From Opitutaceae bacterium (lineage in GTDB: Bacteria > Verrucomicrobiota > Verrucomicrobiia > Opitutales > Opitutaceae), in the NCBI GenBank assembly GCA_023269585.1, contig JAHFTC010000003.1, positions 1-64,000 of the forward strand: a stretch of DNA of 64,000 nucleotides. Reading direction: 5' to 3'. Positions 1 through 9,890 of the stretch are shown piece after piece. The notes beneath the pieces are model-generated. The model ran no database searches, had not been told where the DNA came from, and saw nothing but the letters and a program-made list of their open reading frames with translations. Every line of letters begins with the position of its first letter. Position 1 is the first letter of the stretch. The translations under genes and the position numbers were made by a program.

Positions 1-456
1 CAGGCTGGCGACCTTGGTGAAGCGCCAGCGGCCATCGGTGCCGAAATCGACGCGGCCGATGCCGCTCTGCACGCTGGCGTAGAATTCCCCGGTGGGAGCG
101 ACGGCCAACGCGAGGGTGCTGTTGCGCCGGTCGGTCGCGGCCTGGTGGTAAACCTCCCAGCGCACACCGTCGCCGACGGCAATCTCGTTGCGGGCCACGA
201 CGAGCACGCGGCCGTCGGGGAGCTGGCGGAGGTCCGTGGGCGGGGTGCTCAACCCCATCGCTTCCGGACCGAGCACGACGAACGCGGGGATGCCGGCTTC
301 GGTGAGGCCGGGCGGGGCGGGATCGGCCAGGCGCGTTTGCGCGCCCAGCACTCCGGCGGCGCAACAGGCGAGGGCCAGGGCCAGCCGCAGGTGGGCAAGG
401 GAAGCCCGCCCGTCGCGTGGGAGGCCGGGTTGCGCACTGGATCGGCAAGAACTCAC
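1..456 (-). CDS. N-terminal part of a reg_prop (two-component regulator propeller) sensor protein, truncated by window edge; GTG start
   Basis: Hand translation from GTG at 456 (AAGGAG upstream): ...GLTEAGIPAFVVLGPEAMGLSTPPTDLRQLPDGRVLVVARNEIAVGDGVRWEVYHQ..., clearly paralogous to the 24576-27956 kinase (GLVEAGLPNYVVLGPEALGLAAAPAGLIRLPDGRHVAYAQRQIAIGDGSRWEVFEP). Confidence 0.75.
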   Translation of the reverse strand, partial: MSSCRSSAQPGLPRDGRASLAHLRLALALACCAAGVLGAQTRLADPAPPGLTEAGIPAFVVLGPEAMGLSTPPTDLRQLPDGRVLVVARNEIAVGDGVRWEVYHQAATDRRNSTLALAVAPTGEFYASVQSGIGRVDFGTDGRWRFTKVASL

Positions 457-529
457 GTCGGCTCCTTATCGGTTGATCACCAGGAGGCTTGAGGCCCACG
501 GCGACCGGTCCGCCCGCCCGGAAAATGGA

Positions 530-559
530 ACGGCCGGCGCCCCGAAAGGTGCCGGCCGT
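530..559. promoter_or_regulatory. 12-bp-arm hairpin (ACGGCCGGCGCC-CCGAAA-GGTGCCGGCCGT) in the leader of the minus-strand sensor gene
   Basis: Inverted repeat seen directly; one G.U pair. Confidence 0.5.
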
Positions 560-998
560 CGATGTTGTTACCATCACTGGGAGCAGCTTTCCCGGGTGCC
601 CTACTCGCACGCCGGGGCCCACACTGCTTCCAGAATACGCGTCCGCCCGCTGGAAGGGCGGCACGGAAAAGAGGCGGGGGAAAGAACGGGTTTCGCTGCG
701 CGGCCGCGGTGGCATCCCGGGCGAACGGGGACGAAAGTGGCGCAACGGCGGGGCGGTGTCGCGCTCCCTTTGATCAACGGGCCGGTTCGGCGGTGGGCGG
801 TCGCGCCGGTCGCCCCAGCGGCGCGCGAAGGGCGGGCGGCGGGGTGCGCGGTTGTGTCCATTCGAAGGCGACGCCGCCGGCCGCGGACGGGGCCGGAGCG
901 CAGCCGGTGCATTCAGCGGCCGTGTCATCGGACGATGGGGCCTGTGGCGGCGGCTTCGCGGTTTGACCCCGGCGGGTCGTGGGCATCGGCTTCGCGGC

Positions 999-1799
999 AT
1001 GGCCACCCCTATCCTGCCCACCCCGACGCCCTCCTCCCGCCTGGTTGCGTTGTCCACCCTGTTCCTGCTCGCCGCGTTGCCGCTCGTGCGCGCCGCGGAT
1101 GTGCCGGTGCCGCCCGAGTGGGCGCTGCCCGGCACCGCCACCCACCAGCAGGTGCCGCCACCTGCCGGCTTCACCCGCGCCAGCACGATCATCACCGAGC
1201 CGATCGGCATCTTCGAAGGTCAGGCGGAGGTCGGCACTTCGCTCGTCCCGGGCAGCGCGAGCTTCGACCCCGCCACGGGCCGGTACACGATCGACTCCGC
1301 CGGCTACAACATCTGGTACTTCCGCGACGAGTTCCGCTTCCTCTGGAAGAAGCTGTCCGGCGATGTCTCGTTCGCGGCCGACATCACCTTTCCGAATCCA
1401 CAAGGCTACGACGACCGCAAGGTCGTGCTCATCGTGCGCCAGGACCTCGATGACGACGCGCAGGAGATCATGGCCGGCCTGCATGGCGCGGGGTTGATCC
1501 ACCTGGCGCAGCGCCCGACGAAGGGTGCCGATCTCGCGGAGGTGTGCCGCGACAAGGGCACGGGCCCGGTCGGCGCGACCAAGCCGGTCCGCCTCGGCCT
1601 CGAGAAACGCGGCGACACGTTCACGCTCTTCGTGGGCCAGCCCGATGGTTCGATGCAGGCGGTCGGCCAGCCGTTCACGCTGAAGTTCGACGCGCCGTTC
1701 TACGTGGGCCTCGGCTTCACCTCGCACCTGCCCGTGACCTCCGACACCGCCGTGGTGGGCAACGTCGTGCTCGAGAACGCCGCGGGCAAGGTGAAGTAG
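999..1799 (+). CDS. Secreted protein, DUF1349/concanavalin-like fold candidate
   Basis: ORF with signal peptide; YNIWYFRDEFRFLWKKLSGDVSFAADITF resembles DUF1349-type proteins. Confidence 0.7.
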   Translation: MATPILPTPTPSSRLVALSTLFLLAALPLVRAADVPVPPEWALPGTATHQQVPPPAGFTRASTIITEPIGIFEGQAEVGTSLVPGSASFDPATGRYTIDSAGYNIWYFRDEFRFLWKKLSGDVSFAADITFPNPQGYDDRKVVLIVRQDLDDDAQEIMAGLHGAGLIHLAQRPTKGADLAEVCRDKGTGPVGATKPVRLGLEKRGDTFTLFVGQPDGSMQAVGQPFTLKFDAPFYVGLGFTSHLPVTSDTAVVGNVVLENAAGKVK

Positions 1800-1994
1800 G
1801 CGCGCCGCGGAGGGCACACTACGCCGGTTCGAGGCACAGACATGAAGGCCAACGGGAGACCCTGACGCGTTTTCCCAGTTCCGCGGATACCTTCTCGAGC
1901 GAGACGGGAGAAGGGCGAGCAAACAACGGCCAGGCCTCTTTTCGCCCCCCGCGGCGCAGTTGCCAGACAATGAGAAAACCGCAAAGTCGCCGCC

Positions 1995-2204
1995 ATGAGC
2001 ACCGTCGCCGAAATCGAAGCCGCCTTGGAGAAGTTGCCCGTGGACGCGCAACGCGCGGTGGCCGCGTGGCTGGAAGCCAAGCTCTGGCCGGAGGCCTCTG
2101 CGATGACAGCGGCCATCGACGAGGCCGAGCGTTCCCTCGCCGATGAGGGAGGTGTGCCGGTGGCGGACGTGCGCCAGAACGTGCGCTCATGGATTACCGC
2201 GTAA
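1995..2204 (+). CDS. Antitoxin candidate of ParDE/RelBE-type TA pair
   Basis: 69 aa ORF overlapping the downstream toxin ORF by 16 bp. Confidence 0.65.
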   Translation: MSTVAEIEAALEKLPVDAQRAVAAWLEAKLWPEASAMTAAIDEAERSLADEGGVPVADVRQNVRSWITA

Positions 2205-2488
2205 TCCTCTCGCGTCCGGCCTTGCGCGATTTGGGCGAGATCGCTCGCTACATCGCCCAGGACAACTTGGACGCTGCCGAACGCATCGCACTGGAGTTGG
2301 TTGCATTGGCCGAGTCGTTGGCGGTTCTGCCGCGGCGCGGCGGCCTGTTTCGGGCGCGCCCTGGGGTGCGGCGCCTGGTGAGCGATCCCTATCTTGTCAC
2401 CTATCGCATCGATGAGACCCAGCGCGTGGTGTATGTGCTGCGTTTTTGGCACGCCAAGCGTGGCCCGAGAAGTTGGTTACCAAGCTGA
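2189..2488 (+). CDS. ParE/RelE-family toxin
   Basis: MDYRVILSRPALRDLGEIARYIAQDN...YLVTYRIDETQRVVYVLRFWHAKR. Confidence 0.85.
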   Translation: MDYRVILSRPALRDLGEIARYIAQDNLDAAERIALELVALAESLAVLPRRGGLFRARPGVRRLVSDPYLVTYRIDETQRVVYVLRFWHAKRGPRSWLPS

Positions 2489-2543
2489 ACCCTGCGCTTC
2501 CGTTGTGCAGAACAAGCCGGAAGGGCGAGCCCGGCTCGGCCCG

Positions 2544-2946
2544 TTGGGCGTGGTGCTCGCAACTGGGTCGAGAACGTTGCCTGACGGGTCGCCCTGAAGG
2601 GACGACCTACGGGGCGGTGGGCACGAAGAGGAGTGTGGGAGCACCCAATGGCGGTGCGTGCGCCTGCGCGTGGGGCGGTGCTTCAGCCCGCCCCGGCCGG
2701 TGTGGTGCGCGCAACTGGGTCGAGAACGTTGCCTGACGGGTCGCCCTGAAGGGACGACCTACGGGGCGGAGCGCGAAGGGGAGTGTGGGAGTTGCCCAAT
2801 GGCGGTGCTGTGCGCCTGCGCGTGGGGCGGTGCTTCAGCCCGCCCCGTTGGGCGTGGTGCTTCAGCCCGCCCCGTTGGGCGTGGTGCTCGCAACTGGGTC
2901 GAGAACGTTGCCTGACGGGTCGCCCTGAAGGGACGACCTACGGGGC
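2544..2946. repeat. Three imperfect direct repeats, each ending in a GTAG-headed REP hairpin, with TGCTTCAGC-loop hairpins between
   Basis: CGCAACTGGGTCGAGAACGTTGCCTGACGGGTCGCCCTGAAGGGACGACCTACGGGGCG three times; REP cores at 2587-2610, 2739-2762, 2918-2941. Confidence 0.9.
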
Positions 2947-5900
2947 GGTGGGCACGAAGAGCTGAACCGGGCCGTTGCAGCGGGCGACGATGACGGCGGG
3001 GGTCTTGGATCCGGGGAGGGTGAGTGCGGCGGCGGCGCGGGCCTCGCCGTCGACGACGAGGCCGGAATCGCCGGGCAGGAGGGCGGTGAAGTTGCCTTGG
3101 CCGTCGCCCTGGAGGAAGACGCCGAGGCCGCCGTCGAAACGGCCGGTGGTGGGCTCGGGGCCGAAGTCGTTGCCGACACAGACGAGGTCGAGCCGGCCGT
3201 CGGCGTCGAAGTCGCGGGCGACGATGGCGTTGATCGGGGCGAGCTGGGCGGCGGGGGGTAGCTCGGCGAACGAGAAGGTTCCGTCGCCACGATTCAGGTA
3301 CACGCCGCTGGCGAGTTCGGTGGCGGCGAGGCGGCGCGTTTGCGCGAGGCGGTCGGCGCCGAAGATGTCCTCGACGGAGGCGCGGGAGAAGGCGGCGTAG
3401 GTGGGAAACTTGCGCGGGAGCCACGGGAACGCGTAGGCGAGCTTGCTGCGGCCGCGCACGGGCGCGGGGCGGCCGTCGACGTAGTGGGCCTTGACGAGGT
3501 GTTCGCGGCCGGAGTTGTCGAAGACTCCGGAATACAGGAGCGCGGGCTCGGCGGCGGAGGCGTGGTACTTGGTGTTGAGGCCGGTGTTGCCGACGACGAG
3601 ATCGGGGCGGCCGTCGCCATTGACATCAGCGACGGTGAGCGCGCTCCACCAACCGGTGCGGGCGGCGAGTCCGGCCTGCGCGGTGAGGTCCTCGAACCCG
3701 TGGCCGGTGTTGCGCCAGTAGCTGATCGGACCCCAGTCGAGGGCGAGGAGGAGATCGGGGCGGCCGTCGCCGTCGATGTCGGCCCAGGCCGCGGCGGTGA
3801 CCATGCCGACTTCGCGCAGTCCGGGCGCGAGCTGGTCGGTCACGTCGACGAGGTTTCCGCCTTCGTTGCGGTAGAGGAAGCTGCGGGGCGTGGCCGGGTA
3901 TTTGCCGGGCACCACGCGGCCGCCGAGGAAGAGATCGGTGGCGCCGTCGCCGTCGAAATCGGCGGCGGTGAGGGCGCCGAGGCTGGTGCCCGCGCCGGGC
4001 AGCGCGGCGGTGGGGGCGGCGGCGAAACGGCCGGCGCCGAGGTTGCGGAAGACCCGGGCGCCGAGCGCGGGGTCGCCGGCGTTACGTCGTATCCCGCCGG
4101 AGGCGACAACAAGCTCGGGGAGCCGGTCGCCGTCGAGATCGGCGAAGAGCGCAGCGGTGTCGTCGGAGGCGAGATCGGCCTCCCACGGCTGGTCGGGCGC
4201 GGCGACGAAAGTGCCGTCGGCGCGGGCGAGGAACAGCCGGCCCGGCCGTCCGTGTTGGCCGGCGACGAAGACGTCCTCGTGGCGGTCGCCATCGACATCG
4301 GCGACAGCGAGGGCGGGCGCGGTGCCGTTGAGCCGGCGCGGGAGCAGGCGCTGGCGGGAGAGTTCGTCGAAGGGTCGCAGCGCGGTCTCGAGTTGCAGGC
4401 CGTGGGCGGCGGCGGTTTCGGTGAGCAGCGCGGCGGGGTTCGCCGGGGTCTGGCGCACGGCGGGCGGCAGCGGGGCCGCGGGATCGAGTGGCGGCTCGGC
4501 GAGGGTGAGGAGCTGGTCGGCGGGGAGATTTTCGAGGACCTGCACCTGGCCGCGCGGCCAGTGCACCGTGAGCCGGCGCACGCGGGTGTCGGTTCCGAGG
4601 CCGAAGTGCGCGACGGGCGGCTCGCTGGCGACGATGCCGCGCTCGGGAAAGAGCTGGCGCACCTGCACGCCGGAGGCGGTTTCGAGGCGGAGCTCGGCGC
4701 CGATACCGTCGAGGTTGGGCGCGCGGCCGGCGAGTTTCACGGCGAGGCGGTGGCCGGTGGCGGTGTCGTTGCGGATGAGGCTCGGGGGCTCCTCGCAGTT
4801 GGCGTAGACGAGGTCGAGGTCGCCGTCGCCGTCGAGATCGGCGAGGGCGCAGCCGAAGGCGACGCTCGGCTGGTCGAGTCCCCAGGAGGCGGAGACATCG
4901 GCGAAGCGCAGGTCGCCGAGATTGCGGTACGCGAGCGTGGGCTCGCGGCGCGGCGGGGCGTTCTTCCAGACGGCGGCGCGGGCGGCGAGGGTGGGGGCGA
5001 CGTTCTGTTTGTCGACGAGGTCGGCGTCGAGGAAGTTGCGGATCATCCCCGAGGTGAAGAACACGTCGGTGTGGCCGTCGTTGTCGAGGTCGGCGAGGCG
5101 CGGGGCCCACGTCCAGCCGGTGGCCTCCATCCCGGCGAAGTGGGCCAGCTCGAGGTAGCGGTCGGTGCCGGTGTGCAGGTAGAGGGCGTTCCACATGTAC
5201 TGCGGAATCAGGTCGGTGACGCGCTCGGTCTCCCAGAGGCCGCGACCGACCTCCTCCATGCCGGTCATGAAACCGGCGTGGGTGCGCTCGCGCATGTCGG
5301 TGACGAGAAAGTCGGTACGACCGTCGTTGTTGAGGTCGCCGAAGTCGGCGCCCATCGAGAAGTAGGTGACGTGCGGGAGGCGCTGGTCGACGACGTCGGC
5401 GAAGGTGCCGTCGCCGCGGTTGAGGTAGAAGCGGTCGGGGGTCTCGAAGTCGTTGGCGACGTAGAGGTCGGGCCAGCGGTCGCCGTTGGCGTCGAACCAG
5501 ATCGCGGTGTGGCCCTGGGTGAGGCCCCAGATGCCGGCCTCCTTGGAGACGTCGGCGAACTTGCCCGCGTCGTTGCGCAGGAGGTAGTCGCGGCGGCCCT
5601 GCGGGCTCTTGGCGAAATCGAGGATGTTGGTGACGAGGTAGGCGTCGAGGTCGCCGTCGCGGTCGTAGTCGGCGAAGACGGCGTGCACGGAGGCGTCCTT
5701 GAGCGCGAGGCCGTACTCGGCGGCGCGTTCGGTGAACGTGCCGTCGCGGTTGTTCACGAAGAGGAGATTGGGGGCGTCGTAACGGCAAACATACAGGTCG
5801 GGCCAGCCGTCCTGGTTGAGGTCGACGGCGGTGACGCCGACCTTCGGCGCGGGCTCGGCGGCCTCGACGCCGGCCGCGGCGGCGCGGTTCTCGAACCGCC

Positions 5901-6243
5901 AGGGCGCGATCTGGAGGTAGAGCGCGCAGGGGCCGTTTTTCGAGACGGCGAAAAGATCGGGCCGGCCGTCGCGATCGAAGTCGGCGACGGCGACGCCGGT
6001 CTGGAGGGCGCCGAGGGTGAATTCGCGGAAGCGGTCGCCCCACATGCGCGGGTCGTTGTAGACGTTGGGCACGTCGACGCCGGTCGCGGCGGCCGGGAGG
6101 ACGGTGAACGGCTTGCCGCCGGCGGGCGCGACGCTGCGGGCTGCGAACGGGGTCGCGGTGTAGTCGGAGGCTGGAGCCGCCGCGAGCAGCGCGGCCGGGG
6201 CGAGGGTGGCGGCGAGAAGAGGGAGCAGAGCGGTGGCGCGCAT
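2938..6243 (-). CDS. FG-GAP/VCBS repeat protein with ASPIC/UnbV-like segment (CRTAC1-like)
   Basis: Many D-x-D-x-DG-x-x-DL repeats (FDRDGRPDLF, LNQDGWPDLY, YDRDGDLDAY); signal peptide. Confidence 0.9.
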   Translation of the reverse strand: MRATALLPLLAATLAPAALLAAAPASDYTATPFAARSVAPAGGKPFTVLPAAATGVDVPNVYNDPRMWGDRFREFTLGALQTGVAVADFDRDGRPDLFAVSKNGPCALYLQIAPWRFENRAAAAGVEAAEPAPKVGVTAVDLNQDGWPDLYVCRYDAPNLLFVNNRDGTFTERAAEYGLALKDASVHAVFADYDRDGDLDAYLVTNILDFAKSPQGRRDYLLRNDAGKFADVSKEAGIWGLTQGHTAIWFDANGDRWPDLYVANDFETPDRFYLNRGDGTFADVVDQRLPHVTYFSMGADFGDLNNDGRTDFLVTDMRERTHAGFMTGMEEVGRGLWETERVTDLIPQYMWNALYLHTGTDRYLELAHFAGMEATGWTWAPRLADLDNDGHTDVFFTSGMIRNFLDADLVDKQNVAPTLAARAAVWKNAPPRREPTLAYRNLGDLRFADVSASWGLDQPSVAFGCALADLDGDGDLDLVYANCEEPPSLIRNDTATGHRLAVKLAGRAPNLDGIGAELRLETASGVQVRQLFPERGIVASEPPVAHFGLGTDTRVRRLTVHWPRGQVQVLENLPADQLLTLAEPPLDPAAPLPPAVRQTPANPAALLTETAAAHGLQLETALRPFDELSRQRLLPRRLNGTAPALAVADVDGDRHEDVFVAGQHGRPGRLFLARADGTFVAAPDQPWEADLASDDTAALFADLDGDRLPELVVASGGIRRNAGDPALGARVFRNLGAGRFAAAPTAALPGAGTSLGALTAADFDGDGATDLFLGGRVVPGKYPATPRSFLYRNEGGNLVDVTDQLAPGLREVGMVTAAAWADIDGDGRPDLLLALDWGPISYWRNTGHGFEDLTAQAGLAARTGWWSALTVADVNGDGRPDLVVGNTGLNTKYHASAAEPALLYSGVFDNSGREHLVKAHYVDGRPAPVRGRSKLAYAFPWLPRKFPTYAAFSRASVEDIFGADRLAQTRRLAATELASGVYLNRGDGTFSFAELPPAAQLAPINAIVARDFDADGRLDLVCVGNDFGPEPTTGRFDGGLGVFLQGDGQGNFTALLPGDSGLVVDGEARAAAALTLPGSKTPAVIVARCNGPVQLFVPTAP

Positions 6244-6364
6244 GGGAGTGGCGGAGTGGGCAGGGGGAGGACGGGGTTTGCTGGTAGGGCGATTGCGCTG
6301 AGACGGCTGTGGCGGGCATCAGCCGGTGTGAAGCTCGCACCGGGTCTGAGAGATTCACCCGCCA

Positions 6365-6388
6365 GGTCGCCCTGAAGGGACGACCTAC
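6365..6388 (-). repeat. GTAG-headed REP (GTAGGTCGTCCCTTCAGGGCGACC)
   Basis: Same 24-mer as the three copies at 2.6-2.9 kb. Confidence 0.8.
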
Positions 6389-6521
6389 GGGGAAGGGGCG
6401 CGTGCAAGCACGCGGACCTACAGTTTCAGGATCGGTGCGAGCGGTGTCGTTGGTGGGCTTTCGGCAATTGCGTGATCACGGCCGCGGAGGTGAAGGCCGT
6501 TTCGGAGGCCCCCCGGATGGG

Positions 6522-7796
6522 TTAGTGTGCCGGCCGCGTGGCGACGGGTTGGAGCGCGGTGGCGAAGACGTAGTCGGCGAGTTTCAGGCCGCATTCCTGG
6601 CCGACGAGGTTGTCGGACATGAAATGGATGCCGCCCCAGACGCGGCTCATGCCGATCTCCTTGCGGGCGTCGGAGAGCTTTTTGAAGGTACGCACGGCGC
6701 CGGGCAGACCGTCGGAGGAGGTGGTGAACTCGATGTCGTCGGTGCCGAAGAAGCGTTCGACGATGCGGGAGGCGGCGGCGGAGAAGGTGCTGTGTCCGGA
6801 GGTGTACGACGGGAAGGCCGGCGAGGCCATGAGCGGGATGAAGTCCGGGTGCGCCTCGGCGTGCGGGTTGATCTCCGGGGTAACCTCGCGAATCGCGGTC
6901 TCGGGCCGCCACGTGGAGTAGTGGAATTTGCTGTCCCAACACGAGATGCCGGCGTCGGCGCAGGCGAGATTGAGCAGGGCGAAGAGGCGTGCGCACTCCG
7001 GCGTGGAGAGGCGGTGGCGGCGGGCGAGGTCCTGCGCGATCACGTTCCAGTGGCCGGGCGGGGTGGCGGAGCCGAGGTCGTCGGCCCAGAACGGGGCGGC
7101 GAGGGTCTCGTATTCGGTGCGCTCTGCGCCGTCGCGGGCGCCGACTTTGACGACGTAGGCGATCTCCTCGGCGTGTTCCTGGGAGTCCAGGGCGGGCGGC
7201 GGCGGGGCCCGGAACTGGTCGGGCGAGGTCATCACGAAGGGCGTGACCTTGGCGACGTGGGGCAGCACGGCGGGGCGGAAGCCGGGCGGGGTCTCGCGCC
7301 ATTTGCCGGGCTCGGTGCTGGCGAAGGGGCCGGGCAGGGGCTTGTCGAGGCCGGCGGTGGCGCGGGCGGCGAGGATGCGCGCGGCGACGGTTTTGCCCCA
7401 GGCGATGCCGGCGGTCTTCGCGGCGCCGTCCGGGATGGCGGCGAGGGCGGTGGCGTAGGCGGCGTTGATGTTCTCCGGATTGGCCGCCTGTCCCCAAAGA
7501 GCGAGGATGGTGGTGTGCGCGGCGGCGGCGATGGCGGCGTCGAGGTCGAGGCCGGCGGGGGCGGCTTCGCGCACCAGCCAGCCGGTGTGGGTGCGGGTGA
7601 CGCCGTTGACGGTGTCGAAGATCGCGGCGTGCAGCGACGCGAGATGCTGCGCGGCGATCGGCGGCGGCGTGCGCGCGAGGCGGATGGCGTTGAGGGCCTG
7701 GTCGTTCCAGTCGAGCACGGGAGCGGCGGCGCGGAGGGGCGGGCAGGCGAGGAGGACCGCGGCGAGCGCGGACACAAGAAGACGAGTGGGCTTCAT
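6522..7796 (-). CDS. Vanadium-dependent haloperoxidase/PAP2-family secreted protein
   Basis: WRPETAIREV...FPSYTSGHSTFSAAAS...WGGIHFMSDN motifs. Confidence 0.85.
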   Translation of the reverse strand: MKPTRLLVSALAAVLLACPPLRAAAPVLDWNDQALNAIRLARTPPPIAAQHLASLHAAIFDTVNGVTRTHTGWLVREAAPAGLDLDAAIAAAAHTTILALWGQAANPENINAAYATALAAIPDGAAKTAGIAWGKTVAARILAARATAGLDKPLPGPFASTEPGKWRETPPGFRPAVLPHVAKVTPFVMTSPDQFRAPPPPALDSQEHAEEIAYVVKVGARDGAERTEYETLAAPFWADDLGSATPPGHWNVIAQDLARRHRLSTPECARLFALLNLACADAGISCWDSKFHYSTWRPETAIREVTPEINPHAEAHPDFIPLMASPAFPSYTSGHSTFSAAASRIVERFFGTDDIEFTTSSDGLPGAVRTFKKLSDARKEIGMSRVWGGIHFMSDNLVGQECGLKLADYVFATALQPVATRPAH

Positions 7797-8039
7797 GCGG
7801 GTACGTTAGGGTGTGAGCCGAGGCGGGGAGCGCGTCGGGGGTGCAGGGACGGCAGACCAGTTTACTAATAGGGACAATAAGAAATTGTTGCGGGGAAACG
7901 ACGGGGGGCGGAGGTGGCGGATCGTGGGCGGATGGGTGGCAAGGTGCGGCCGTGGTCCGGGAGAATTGGGTTGCCACTCCATTTTGCGGGGCGTTTCGTT
8001 CCGCTCTTTCGCAACTCCAACAACCTAATCTGCACTGCC

Positions 8040-9290
8040 ATGGCTGAACTCGTGGGCAATCTTCTCGTAGGGCAATCCGGTGGACCGACCGCGGTCATCA
8101 ACGCCAGCGTCGCCGGCGTCGTCAGCGAAGCCCTCAACCACTCCTGCATCGAGGAGATCTACGGCGGTCTCAACGGCGTGCTCGGCATCCTCAACGAGGA
8201 CTTCATCGACCTCGCCTCCGAGTCCCAGCAGACCATCCGCGGCCTGCGCTACACGCCCGGCGCCGCGCTGGGCACCTGCCGCTACAAGCTCAAGAAGCAG
8301 CAGGACTTCGAGCGCGTGATCGAGGTCTTCAAGGCGCACAACATCCGCTATTTCTTCTACGCGGGCGGCAACGACTCCCAGGACACGGCCGACAAGATCT
8401 CCAAGCTCGCCCAGCAGCAGGGCTGGGAGATGCGCGTGATCGGCGTGCCGAAGACGGTCGACAACGACCTCGTCTCCACGGACCACTGCCCGGGCTACGG
8501 CTCGGTCATCAAGTTCGTCTCCTCGATCATCCGCGAACTCGCCTGCGACCATGAGGCCATGGGCCAGGGCGACCTCGTCTCGATCGTCGAAGTCATGGGC
8601 CGCTCGGCCGGCTGGGTCGCCGCCGGCGCCTCGCTCGCCAAGCGCCGCGACCACCCGCACGATCCGCCGCACATCATCCTCCTGCCCGAGGTGCCGTTCG
8701 ACAACGACAAGTTCCTCGAGGACGTCCGCCGCGTGCTCAAGCGCGAGAAGTACTGCCTGGTCGTCGTGGGCGAAGGCCTCGTCGACAAGGACGGCAACTA
8801 CGTCTCGACCGCGACCGGCACCGACGCCTTTGGCCATGCCCAGCTCGGTGGCGCCGGCGACTTCCTCGCCAGTCTCGTCGACCAGGGCATCCCCGGCGTG
8901 AAGTCCCGCGTGGCCCGTTTCGGCCATGCCCAGCGCGCCGCCGCCCGTTCCGCCTCCAAGACGGACAGCGACGAGGCGTATTTGGCCGGCCAGGCCGCCG
9001 TGAAGGCCGCCGTCGCCGGCGAGACCGACAAGTGCGTGATCCTCGTCCGTGGCGACACCGACCAGTACTCCTGCGAGACGGCGCTCGTGCCGCTCTCCGA
9101 GATCGCCAACGGCGTGAAGCACCTCCCGAAGGAGTGGATCAACGAGGACGGCGTGAGCATGAACTTCCAGTTCGCCCGCTACGCGTTGCCGCTCATCCAG
9201 GGCGAGGTCGCGGTGCCGTTCGAGAACGGCCTGCCCGCCTTCGTCCGCCTTGAGAAGGTCGGCGTGGACAAGCTGCTCCCGGCCTACTAG
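8040..9290 (+). CDS. pfp: 6-phosphofructokinase, PPi-type by motif
   Basis: GGNDSQDT and PKTVDND; Lys in PKT and Asp after GGN are PPi-PFK features. Confidence 0.85.
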   Translation: MAELVGNLLVGQSGGPTAVINASVAGVVSEALNHSCIEEIYGGLNGVLGILNEDFIDLASESQQTIRGLRYTPGAALGTCRYKLKKQQDFERVIEVFKAHNIRYFFYAGGNDSQDTADKISKLAQQQGWEMRVIGVPKTVDNDLVSTDHCPGYGSVIKFVSSIIRELACDHEAMGQGDLVSIVEVMGRSAGWVAAGASLAKRRDHPHDPPHIILLPEVPFDNDKFLEDVRRVLKREKYCLVVVGEGLVDKDGNYVSTATGTDAFGHAQLGGAGDFLASLVDQGIPGVKSRVARFGHAQRAAARSASKTDSDEAYLAGQAAVKAAVAGETDKCVILVRGDTDQYSCETALVPLSEIANGVKHLPKEWINEDGVSMNFQFARYALPLIQGEVAVPFENGLPAFVRLEKVGVDKLLPAY

Positions 9291-9321
9291 ATCTGAGCGA
9301 AAGCCAACTCCGTTTTCTCCA

Positions 9322-9351
9322 GGCGCGGCCCGCAACGGCCGCGCCTTTTTC
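9322..9351 (+). terminator. Rho-independent terminator of the phosphofructokinase gene
   Basis: AGGCGCGGCC-CGCAAC-GGCCGCGCCT then TTTTC. Confidence 0.85.
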
Positions 9352-9609
9352 GTGGGTGCGGCCGTTGCGGGCCGCGCCGTGATGAGGCAGCCCCCACCGC
9401 AAAACGCGTTTTGCCCCGGACGGGAAGAAGCAGATGCTGTTTCTTGAGCGACGAGCGACGAGGGACGAGCGCCCAACCGATTGGGAACGGGCGATAGCCT
9501 GAGGGCCTTCGCGATCCGCCGCCGGAAGTCCGGCACTCGACGTGCGTCCCTTGTTGCTCGACGGAGTGGCCATAGCGGAAGCCGGCGCCGCTGACGCCTA
9601 CGAGTGAAA

Positions 9610-9651
9610 CCGTACATTTTCGTGATGCGATCGTATCACGAAAATGTACGG
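9610..9651. repeat. Perfect 17-bp-arm palindromic element, copy 1
   Basis: CCGTACATTTTCGTGAT-GCGATCGT-ATCACGAAAATGTACGG. Confidence 0.95.
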
Positions 9652-9890
9652 CGCCGGAGGGGAGGTAGGGGCGCTGCGGCTGGGTCGCCGGGCGGGTGTG
9701 GCGCCGGCCTCCGGGCCGGCGGTCGGAGCTGGGGTGGCGCCGTGAACCGTGCGTCGTTCTGCGGTCCGGCAAAGCGCGCCCCGCGCGGGGTGGGTGCGCT
9801 TCGTAACCGCATTGTCAAAAACCCGTGAAGTCCGGCCGGCGACGTGGTCCGGGATGGGCGTCGGGGTTGGTTCACTGCAATTTTACGCCC

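Noticed and set aside
3340-6375. 1011-aa plus-strand ORF opposite the FG-GAP gene
   Set aside because: Low-complexity antisense frame (VAVAIDIGD..) created by GC-rich codon bias of the true minus-strand gene; no start or domain support.
8025-9617. 530-aa minus-strand ORF opposite the phosphofructokinase gene
   Set aside because: Antisense frame artefact of GC bias.
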